Source: JBOHPP01 sp050731755
Lineage (GTDB): Bacteria; Methylomirabilota; Methylomirabilia; Rokubacteriales; CSP1-6
Direction of reading: 5' to 3'
Assembly: GCA_050731755.1 (NCBI GenBank)
Contig: JBOHPP010000199.1
Location: 1-8,163 of the forward strand
Length of the DNA: 8,163 bases
Part shown: positions 1 to 8,163 of the stretch, one piece after another
Numbering within the stretch: the stretch's first letter is position 1
Layout of the letters: every line of letters starts with the position of its first letter
Notes under the pieces: model-generated
What the model was told of the DNA's origin: nothing
Database searches by the model: none
What the model saw: only the letters and a program-made list of their open reading frames with translations
Program-made: the position numbers and the translations under genes

Positions 1-514
1 CGTAGGCGCGGGCCTGCATGATCTTGGCCGGCGCGGTGGCGGCGGGCACGAAGACGTAGGCGGGCAGTCCGGCCGCCGCCGCATAGCCCGCCACCGAGGC
101 GGCATGGTTGCCGGTGGAGGACACGGCAACGGCACTCGCCTTGACCTCGTGGGCGTGGGAGAGCGAGACCGTGGTCGAGCGGTCCTTGAGCGAGCCCGTG
201 GGCAGCAGCGTGTCGTTCTTGATCATGAGACGCTCGAGACCGGTCTCGGCGGCGAGGCGGCGCGTGGAAACCAGCGGGGTGTCGCCCTCGCCCAGGGAGA
301 CGATGTGAGCCTCGTCGGCGATGGGCAGAAACTCCCGCCAGCGCCAGAGGCCTCGAGGCCGCTGCCGGATCTCGTCGGCCAGGCCGCGCGAGATCCCGCC
401 GAGGTCGACCTGAACCTCCAGCACGCCCGAGCAGCGGGGGCAGTAGGTGGTGGGCGTCGCGTCCGGCACGTCGACGGCACAGCGAGGACAGGCCACGCGG
501 GCCACGAGCCCCAT
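1..514 (-). CDS. Threonine synthase-like PLP-dependent enzyme, N-terminal part (runs off left edge)
   Basis: The ATG at 514-512 opens a frame that continues for 171 codons to the window edge without a stop, so the C-terminal part is missing. The N-terminus has a small zinc ribbon (CPRC at 9-12, CPRC at 25-28). A fold-type II PLP domain follows: SLGEGDTPLV at 73-82, the PLP-lysine segment PTGSLKDR with K110, and the phosphate-binding STGNHAAS at 133-140. Threonine synthase converts O-phosphohomoserine to threonine in the cytoplasm, and this order (zinc ribbon, GEGxTPL, GSxKDR, STGN) fits that family. The PLP-lysine region is divergent: the usual E-G-x-N-P-T-G-S-F-K-D-R reads N-D-T-L-L-P-T-G-S-L-K-D-R. 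A related PLP lyase or synthase therefore cannot be excluded, and I give no gene symbol. The start overlaps the upstream TPR gene stop (TGATG) and has a good Shine-Dalgarno sequence. Confidence 0.8.
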   Translation of the reverse strand, partial: MGLVARVACPRCAVDVPDATPTTYCPRCSGVLEVQVDLGGISRGLADEIRQRPRGLWRWREFLPIADEAHIVSLGEGDTPLVSTRRLAAETGLERLMIKNDTLLPTGSLKDRSTTVSLSHAHEVKASAVAVSSTGNHAASVAGYAAAAGLPAYVFVPAATAPAKIMQARAY

Positions 515-1151
515 CAGATCGTGTCCTTCCGGCGCTGGTGGAGCAGGCGGCGCAGCTCCTCCACCGTCTCTTCGACCTGGTGGAGGTTCGGGTTGATGGC
601 CAGCGCGCGCTCGAAGTAGTCGAGCGCCTTGTCGGGCTGTCCGAGGAGCATGTAGATCGTGCCGTAACCGGAGAGCGCGCCGAAATGCAGCGGGTTCCGC
701 TTCATCACCTGGTCGCAGTCGGCCAGAGACTTCCGGTACTCGCCGACCAGGAAGTACACGGTGGCCCGCTTGTTCCACCCCTCGGCGAAGTCGGGACGGC
801 GGTCGATGACGCGGCTGAAGGTCTCGATGGCGGCCTCGGGCTCCCGGGCGGTCATCTGTTCGATGCCGATGGCGAGCAGCCGGTCGGCCTGTTCGTCGCC
901 CGACCGGCTCCACACCTCCCACATCGCGCGCTCGGCCAGCGCCCGCACGAGGGCATCGGAGTCTCGCAGCGCCTCGACCAGCGCGGGGACGTCGCCCATG
1001 GTTCCGGTCTCGCCGAGCCTCTGGGCTCCGTGGCGTCTGGTTTCGATGCTGCCCTGATCGCGCAGATCGACCAGCGCGCGCTCGCGCGACGGCTGAGCCA
1101 CGGCCGGCCCGGCCAGGACGAGCCCGGCCAGGGACAGGCTCAGAAACCGGC

Positions 1152-1155
<4 letters not shown>
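514..1155 (-). CDS. Exported HEAT/TPR repeat protein
   Basis: A 213-residue protein starting with GTG at 1155-1153. Residues 1-20 form a Sec signal peptide (hydrophobic core rich in L, A and V, ending A-V-A before Q21), so the product is probably periplasmic. Residues about 38-80 resemble one HEAT-type helical pair (R-R-H-G-A-Q-R-L-G, then D-V-P-A-L-V-E-A-L-R-D). Three tandem TPR units follow at about 89-122, 123-156 and 157-190, with typical A-E-G-W, Y-x-x-x-G and A-x-x-x-x-x-P spacing. Such proteins are protein-binding scaffolds, and nothing catalytic is visible. The GTG overlaps the TGA of the kelch gene by 4 nt (GTGA), and GAGG lies 10 nt upstream (1169-1166), so co-translation is likely. 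The partner and function are not known from sequence. The neighbouring kelch protein is also exported and could be a partner, which is inference. Confidence 0.88.
524..528 (-). promoter_or_regulatory. Ribosome binding site of the threonine synthase-like gene
   Basis: On the minus strand AAGGA (within GGAAGGAC) lies 9 nt upstream of the ATG at 514. It sits inside the last codons of the TPR gene. It supports this ATG as the true start even though it overlaps the preceding stop codon. Confidence 0.6.
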
Positions 1156-4192
<3,037 letters not shown>

Positions 4193-5881
4193 TTATGAGG
4201 GTCGTGAGCCTCCGCCTCGCAGTCCGGCGCGGGCCGCGCTCAGGCGGATGGCCAGGAAAACGGGCAGGAGACCGGCGGCGACGATGGCCAGCGCGGGGAC
4301 CGCGGCGTCGCCCCACAGAGACTCGGCCGTGCGCTCCCAGACGCCGACGGCCAGGGTGTCGAACCCGAAGGGTCGCAGCAGCAGCGTCGCCGGCATCTCT
4401 TTCATCGTCTCGACGAAGACGAGGATCAGGGCGGTCAGGAGACCACCCCGCATGAGGGGCAGGTGGATCCGCCCCAGCGTGCCCCAGACGCCCGCCCCCA
4501 GCGAGCGGGCGGCGTCGTCGAAGGTGGGCGGCACCTTGCCGAGGCTCGCCTCCAGCGTCTGGAAGCTCACGGCGAGAAAGCGCACGACGTAAGCGTAGAG
4601 CAGTGGCGCGGCCGAGCCGGTGAGAACCAGGCCCAGGGAGCGGCCCCAAAGCCGTTCGAGCCCGCCCACCAGGGCGTGATCGAGGAAGGCGACCGGCATC
4701 AGCACACCGACGGCGATCACCGAGCCGGGCAAGGCGTAGCCCATCGACACGAACTGTGACACCGCCCGGACGCGGGCCGACGGGTGCAGGCGGGCGGCAT
4801 AGGCGAGCACGACGGCCAGCACGCAGGTGAGCACCGCGGCCAGGCTGGCCAGCAGCAACGTGTTGGCGAGGAGCCGGCCGAAAGCGAGACGGCCGGTGCC
4901 GACCGCGCCGCTCGCCCACACCAGGAGTTGACCCACCGGCAGCAGGAAGGCCAGCCCGAGTACCAGGGCGCAGGCGCCGGTGGCGGCGGCGGCCGGCCAA
5001 CCCCGCAGCGGTATCGGGGTCACGCCGGGGCCGCGACGATGGCTCTGCACGAAACGAGCCCGGCCCCGGAGCGCCCGCTCGAGGGCCAGGAGCAGGAAGG
5101 CGAAGAGCAGCAGGAGACAGGCGAGCTGCGTCGCGGCAACGCGGTCGAACATGCCAAGCCACACGCGATAGATCGCCTCGGTGAGCGTGCGGTACCCGAA
5201 TGTGGCGACGGTGCCGAAGTCGGCCAGGGCCTCCATCATCGCCAGCGACACGCCGGCGACCAGCGAAGGACGGGCCATGGGCAGTATCACCTCGAAGAAG
5301 GTCCGCCGCCGGCTATGGCCGAGGCTGCGCGCGGTCTCCAGGGTCGCCGCGCCCTGCTCGCGGAAGGCCGCGCGGGCCAGGAGGTACACGTAGGGATAGA
5401 ACACGAGCGTCATCATGAGCACGACGCCGCCGTACGAGCGCAGCTCGGGCAGTCGCGCGCCCGCGCCAACCCAGCGCCGGAACGCGCTCTGCGCGGGGCC
5501 GGCGTAGTCGAAGAGCCCGAGGAACGCGAAGCCGATGACGTAGGCGGGCACGGCCAGCGGCAGCATGAGCGCCCACTCGAAGACGCCGCGCCCCGGGAAG
5601 CGGTAACCCACCACGAGCCATGCCAGCGTGGTGCCGAGCATCAGCGTGCCGGCCCCTACGCCGGCGAGCAGAAGCAGCGTGTTGATGATCAGCTCACCGA
5701 GTTGCGTGCGCCAGAGATGCGTCCACACCTCCAGCCGAGGCTGGGCCAGCGAGGACAGGACGGCGACGATCGGTACGGCCAGCACGGCCGCGATCAGCGC
5801 CGCCGCCACCCCCCAGGGCGACGGCAGCCAGGAGGCCTCCGTCCGAGTCGTGGCCGCGGATCGTTGCGCGACGACGCTCAT
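4193..5881 (-). CDS. Ferric-iron ABC transporter permease, fused two-domain (FbpB/SfuB type)
   Basis: Inner-membrane channel of a binding-protein-dependent importer, 562 residues, the usual length for fused iron permeases of this type. Two homologous halves are visible, each with several hydrophobic helices (for example about 24-47, 64-92, 105-124, 150-170 in the first half; about 298-325, 338-362, 378-400 in the second). Each half carries an EAA cytoplasmic loop that docks the ATPase: E182-T-A...G188...I-L-P201 in the first and D456-A-A...G462...H-L-P475 in the second. The start ATG lies 16 nt after the stop of the binding-protein gene, with no obvious Shine-Dalgarno sequence, so translation probably depends on the upstream gene. 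The pairing with a FutA-type binding protein indicates Fe(III) as substrate, although this permease family also serves thiamine and other substrates. No ATPase gene follows; ligA comes next on the same strand. Confidence 0.93.
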   Translation of the reverse strand: MSVVAQRSAATTRTEASWLPSPWGVAAALIAAVLAVPIVAVLSSLAQPRLEVWTHLWRTQLGELIINTLLLLAGVGAGTLMLGTTLAWLVVGYRFPGRGVFEWALMLPLAVPAYVIGFAFLGLFDYAGPAQSAFRRWVGAGARLPELRSYGGVVLMMTLVFYPYVYLLARAAFREQGAATLETARSLGHSRRRTFFEVILPMARPSLVAGVSLAMMEALADFGTVATFGYRTLTEAIYRVWLGMFDRVAATQLACLLLLFAFLLLALERALRGRARFVQSHRRGPGVTPIPLRGWPAAAATGACALVLGLAFLLPVGQLLVWASGAVGTGRLAFGRLLANTLLLASLAAVLTCVLAVVLAYAARLHPSARVRAVSQFVSMGYALPGSVIAVGVLMPVAFLDHALVGGLERLWGRSLGLVLTGSAAPLLYAYVVRFLAVSFQTLEASLGKVPPTFDDAARSLGAGVWGTLGRIHLPLMRGGLLTALILVFVETMKEMPATLLLRPFGFDTLAVGVWERTAESLWGDAAVPALAIVAAGLLPVFLAIRLSAARAGLRGGGSRPS

Positions 5882-5897
5882 CCGGACGATCGGCGAG

Positions 5898-6893
5898 TCA
5901 CTTGTAGCCGACCCGGTCGGCGAGACGGATCGCCGCGGCCTGGAGCTCCCCGGCCGACGCCACGTTGATGTCGTCCTGCTTGAACCGACCCCACCTCGCC
6001 ACCAGCGGGTTCACCGTGGCCTGGGGGTTGGCCGGGAACTCGAAGGACAGGTCGGCGAACAGCTGCTGGGCTTCGGGGCTCGACAGGAACTCGAGGAACT
6101 TGATGGCCTCGGCCCGATGTCTGGCGTGCGCCGTCACGCCGGCGCCGGAGACATTGACGTGGGTGCCGGTCGCGTGCTGGTTGGCCCAGAAGATCGCGGC
6201 CGGGAAGCCGGGGTCCTTGGCCACGACGCGGGCGAGATAGTAGTGGTTCACGAGCCCGACGTCGCACTGCCCGGCGGCGATCGATTCGAGGATCTTGGTG
6301 TCGCCGTTGATGAGGGTTGGCTGGTTGGCCACCCAGCCCCGCACGATGCTCTCCGTCCTGGCCTCGCCGTGCCGCTTGATCATCGTGGCCAGCAGCGACT
6401 GGTTATAGATGTAGCTCGAGGTGCGCAGGCAGAGGCGCCCCTTCCACCGAGGATCACCCAGCGCCTCGTAGGTGCTGAGCTCGGCCGGCTGCACCTTGCG
6501 CGTGTTGTAGACCATGGTGCGGGCCCGTACGGTGAGCCCGAACCAGCGGTGTTCGGGATCGCGCAGGTGGGCCGGCACGTTGGCCTCGAGGGCGGGGGAA
6601 TCGACCCGGGAGAGCAGGCCGGCCCGGGCGGCGTTCCAGAGGTTGCCGGCGTCCACCGTCAGCAGGACGTCGGCCGGCGTCCGCTCCGCCTCGGCCTTGA
6701 GCCGCTCGAAGAGCTCGCCGGTGTTGCCGGTGAAGATCTTCACCGCGATGCCGGTCTTCCGGGTGAAGGCGTCGAACGCGGCCTCCTGCCCGTAATGTCG
6801 GGCCGAATACACAACGACCTCGGCGCCCTGGGCACCGGCGTCGCCGGAGGCGAGCAGGGCACCGAGAGCGAGCACGCGGGCGAGGATGCGCAT
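5898..6893 (-). CDS. Fe(III) ABC transporter periplasmic binding protein (FutA/FbpA type)
   Basis: Captures ferric iron in the periplasm and delivers it to the downstream permease. The 331-residue protein starts at ATG 6893, which gives a signal peptide (about residues 1-21/23) and has a good Shine-Dalgarno sequence. In-frame codons further upstream lie in the control region and lack signal-peptide character. After the leader comes VVVYSARHYG with H33 and Y34, then a P-A-D-V-L-L-T-V-D-A block (73-82) typical of the FutA group. The other tyrosine ligands of the family are at Y163 (in YNQSLLA) and the pair Y218-Y219 (in NHYYLA). From memory, Synechocystis FutA1 ligands are Y55, Y185, Y241 and Y242, and the spacing here (34, 163, 218, 219) is almost identical. 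This supports iron rather than a generic ligand. It is divergent from, and probably controlled by, the DtxR-family gene. Confidence 0.93.
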   Translation of the reverse strand: MRILARVLALGALLASGDAGAQGAEVVVYSARHYGQEAAFDAFTRKTGIAVKIFTGNTGELFERLKAEAERTPADVLLTVDAGNLWNAARAGLLSRVDSPALEANVPAHLRDPEHRWFGLTVRARTMVYNTRKVQPAELSTYEALGDPRWKGRLCLRTSSYIYNQSLLATMIKRHGEARTESIVRGWVANQPTLINGDTKILESIAAGQCDVGLVNHYYLARVVAKDPGFPAAIFWANQHATGTHVNVSGAGVTAHARHRAEAIKFLEFLSSPEAQQLFADLSFEFPANPQATVNPLVARWGRFKQDDINVASAGELQAAAIRLADRVGYK

Positions 6894-6899
6894 GCCTGA

Positions 6900-6905
6900 T
6901 CCTTT
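6900..6905 (-). promoter_or_regulatory. Ribosome binding site of the iron-binding protein gene
   Basis: AAAGGA on the minus strand, 6 nt before the ATG at 6893. It decides the start in favour of this ATG over upstream in-frame candidates. Confidence 0.75.
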
Positions 6906-6919
6906 CGCGGGTCGTTGCA

Positions 6920-6933
6920 CCGGTCCGTACCGG
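6920..6933. repeat. Small palindrome CCGGT-CCGT-ACCGG in the divergent promoter
   Basis: Five-bp inverted arms with a 4-nt spacer, located between the -35 and -10 of the plus-strand promoter. The same bases contain a direct repeat ACCGG. It may be a second protein site or chance in GC-rich sequence. Confidence 0.3.
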
Positions 6934-6936
6934 CAC

Positions 6937-6942
6937 GCTATA
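6937..6942 (-). promoter_or_regulatory. Possible -10 element for the iron-transport operon
   Basis: Read on the minus strand, TATAGC (4 of 6 matches to TATAAT) overlaps the plus-strand -10 box, because CTATACTCG/CGAGTATAG is AT-rich on both strands. Transcription would begin near 6930, giving a leader of about 37 nt that includes the AAAGGA ribosome site. No good -35 hexamer is present at 16-18 nt. The operator would lie just upstream of the -35 position. Confidence 0.3.
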
Positions 6943-6966
6943 CTCGACCCGGGCAGAGGCTCCGGC

Positions 6967-6982
6967 ATTAGGCTCACCTAAT
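6967..6982. promoter_or_regulatory. Putative DtxR/IdeR-type operator
   Basis: Perfect 6-bp inverted arms ATTAGG and CCTAAT flank a 4-nt spacer CTCA. The core TTAGG-CTCA-CCTAA matches 13 of 14 positions of the right-hand part of the IdeR box as I recall it (TTAGG-CTAA-CCTAA). The left outer TTAGG of the full 19-bp box is absent. The site lies between the two divergent genes of a DtxR-family regulator and an iron importer, and it directly abuts the regulator's ATG. A further half-site CCTAAA is at 7000-7005 inside the gene. Confidence 0.7.
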
Positions 6983-7714
6983 ATGCAAAGAACGTCAAGC
7001 CTAAACTCGAAAGGGGCCGCGGCGACCACCGCGTCCGTTCAGGACTACCTGGCCGCCATCTACGACCTGGCCGGCAGCGGCCAGCCCGTGATCGGCGCCC
7101 GACTGGCCAAGCACATGGCCATCTCCGCCCCCGCCGTGACCGAGGCCATCCAGCGTCTGACCCGCGGCGGCTACGTCAAGGTGGGCCGGGGCAAGACGCT
7201 GTCGCTCACGCCCCGAGGCCGGGCCATCGCCGAGGTCATAGCCCGCCGCCACCGCCTGCTCGAGCGATGGCTCACCGACACGCTGCGCCTGAACTGGACG
7301 GATGCTCACGAGGAAGCTCATCGGCTGGAGCACGCCATCTCGCCCCGGGTGGAGGAGCGGCTGGCCGAGCTGCTCGGCATGCCCAGCACGTGCCCGCACG
7401 GCAATCCCATCCCCGGCATGCCGCGGCCGCCGCGCGTGGAGCCGTTCCCGCTGGCCCAGGCCAAGGCGGGCACGACCGTCGTCGTGGAGCGCATTACGGA
7501 AGAGGCGGAGGCGGACAAGAAGCTGCTGGAGCACCTGTGGCGAAACGACGTGCGCCCGGGCCGGCGGCTGCGCGTCGTGGAGTTGGCCCCGTGGGCGGGG
7601 ACGATCACCCTGAGCGGCGACGGGCAGACGATCGCGCTGGGACTGCCCGCGGCCACGAAGATCTGGGTGTACGTGCCCGACCGGCGGGCGGTTGGGGCCG
7701 GCTCGCGGTCCTAG
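6983..7714 (+). CDS. DtxR/MntR-family metal-dependent transcriptional regulator with SH3/FeoA-like domain
   Basis: A 243-residue cytoplasmic repressor, about the length of full DtxR/IdeR proteins (DtxR is about 226). Residues 19-78 form the winged helix: D-Y-L-A-A-I-Y-D-L, then the recognition helix region ISAPAVTEAIQRL (47-59) and the wing to L-T-P-R-G. Residues 80-145 form the dimerisation and metal-binding domain, ending in GNPIPG. The SH3/FeoA-like domain covers about 160-231. By hand alignment with DtxR, likely metal ligands are D21 (DtxR M10, MntR D8), H90 (H79), E94 (E83), H109 (H98), H113 (C102, E99 in MntR), E116 (E105), H117 (H106) and D178 (E170). This set is neither purely DtxR-like nor MntR-like. 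No Shine-Dalgarno sequence precedes the ATG, because the operator sits there. It probably represses the divergent iron importer and itself when loaded with Fe(II) or Mn(II). The metal is not decided by sequence. The stop overlaps that of the convergent TPR gene. Confidence 0.93.
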   Translation: MQRTSSLNSKGAAATTASVQDYLAAIYDLAGSGQPVIGARLAKHMAISAPAVTEAIQRLTRGGYVKVGRGKTLSLTPRGRAIAEVIARRHRLLERWLTDTLRLNWTDAHEEAHRLEHAISPRVEERLAELLGMPSTCPHGNPIPGMPRPPRVEPFPLAQAKAGTTVVVERITEEAEADKKLLEHLWRNDVRPGRRLRVVELAPWAGTITLSGDGQTIALGLPAATKIWVYVPDRRAVGAGSRS

Positions 7715-8163
7715 CGTCGCGCGCGCGCCTCGGCGATCAGGCGCTTCACGCGCTCGTGGTCCTCGCCGGCGGGGATGACCTTCAGGAACTCCTCCCACGA
7801 GCGGATCGCGCCTTCCCGGTCCTGCTTGCTCTCGTAGAGCACCTGCCCGCGATAGAGCAACGCCGGTGGATAGCGGGGGTCGATGGCCAGCGCGCGCTCG
7901 AACGTTTCCAGGGCGGTGTCGGCGTGTCCGCCGATGGCGACGACCAGTCCGAGGTGGGTCATGGCGTCCACGTTCTTGGGGTCGCGGGCCAACACCGCCC
8001 GGTAGGCGGCCATCGCCTCACCGTAGCGCCCTTCGAACAGGCTCGTCCGCGCCGCCTGCAGCATCCCCTGCAACATCTGTGGACTCACCGGGCCAGGGGT
8101 TGGGGCGGGCGCGTCGGGGGCCGCGGGCGGCGGATCCAGCGTGGCCAGCGGGCGGCTGCCCGG
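7711..8163 (-). CDS. TPR-repeat protein, C-terminal part (runs off right edge)
   Basis: The frame ends at TAG 7713-7711 and stays open to the window edge, giving 150 visible codons. A GTG at 8088 could serve as a start but has no Shine-Dalgarno sequence, and the in-frame upstream 25 codons encode a Pro/Ala-rich linker of the kind that joins domains. The gene therefore most likely begins outside the window. Counting from the GTG codon, a Q-M-L-Q-G-M-L-Q-A-A helix leads into two to three TPR units at about 11-36, 37-70 and 71-104 (E-A-M-A-A-Y-R, A-L-E-T-F-E-R-A-L-A-I-D-P, and A-I-R-S-W-E-E-F-L), then a short capping helix rich in Arg. The arrangement resembles TPR segments of cytochrome c biogenesis CcmH/CcmI-like proteins, but the missing N-terminus prevents a firm call. 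It is not related by strand to the regulator it meets tail to tail. Confidence 0.8.
   Translation of the reverse strand, partial: PGSRPLATLDPPPAAPDAPAPTPGPVSPQMLQGMLQAARTSLFEGRYGEAMAAYRAVLARDPKNVDAMTHLGLVVAIGGHADTALETFERALAIDPRYPPALLYRGQVLYESKQDREGAIRSWEEFLKVIPAGEDHERVKRLIAEARARR

Larger units (their letters stand above)
6915..6944 (+). promoter_or_regulatory. Sigma70-like promoter of the DtxR-family gene
   Basis: TTGCAC (6915-6920, 4 of 6 matches to TTGACA) and TATACT (6939-6944, 5 of 6 matches to TATAAT) are separated by 18 nt. Transcription would begin near 6951, giving a leader of about 32 nt before the ATG at 6983. The operator palindrome (6967-6982) would then lie inside the leader, downstream of the start site. 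Confidence 0.55.

Noticed and set aside
4784..6899. Long plus-strand open frames (394 and 423 codons) opposite the permease and binding-protein genes.
   Set aside because: They are antisense shadows typical of very high GC. Their translations are low-complexity (rich in G, R, E, Q, H), with no domain, while the minus-strand frames carry full conserved motifs.
6894..6977. Upstream start for the iron-binding protein, adding 28 residues.
   Set aside because: It would run through the promoter and operator and place a non-signal segment ahead of a clear signal peptide. The ATG at 6893 has a good ribosome site.

Overview
This is a high-GC, gene-dense window with almost no intergenic space. The gene content is that of a Gram-negative bacterium: a periplasmic binding protein, a putative lipoprotein and a secreted TPR protein. 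The style (very high GC, start/stop overlaps, an iron importer beside ligA) fits deep-branching soil or groundwater lineages such as Rokubacteria/Methylomirabilota or a deltaproteobacterium. I cannot fix the phylum from sequence alone.

Left block (1-4126, minus strand): four genes form one tightly coupled unit, read right to left. They are NAD-dependent DNA ligase (ligA), a six-repeat kelch protein with a probable lipoprotein signal, an exported HEAT/TPR protein, and the N-terminal part of a threonine synthase-like PLP enzyme that runs off the left edge. Every junction is a start/stop overlap (ATGA, GTGA, TGATG).

Middle block (4193-6893, minus strand): a ferric-iron ABC importer consisting of a FutA/FbpA-type periplasmic binding protein followed by a fused two-domain FbpB-type permease. 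No ATP-binding subunit is present in the window. A 66-bp gap containing an imperfect inverted repeat separates the permease from ligA.

Right block (6894-8163): an 89-bp divergent control region holds a good sigma70-like promoter and a TTAGG/CCTAA palindrome closely resembling a DtxR/IdeR box. The divergent gene encodes a full-length DtxR/MntR-family metal-dependent repressor with an SH3/FeoA-like C-terminal domain. Regulator, operator and transporter together look like a metal-responsive iron-uptake divergon. The regulator converges on a TPR protein (minus strand, 5' end outside the window), and the two stop codons share the tetranucleotide CTAG.

No RNA genes, insertion sequences, CRISPR arrays or prophage genes were seen, and no gene-free stretch exceeds 100 bp. 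I found no clearly undescribed system. The most interesting points are the regulator's unusual metal-ligand set, the operator lying directly against its start codon, and the ligA-kelch-TPR-threonine synthase coupling.
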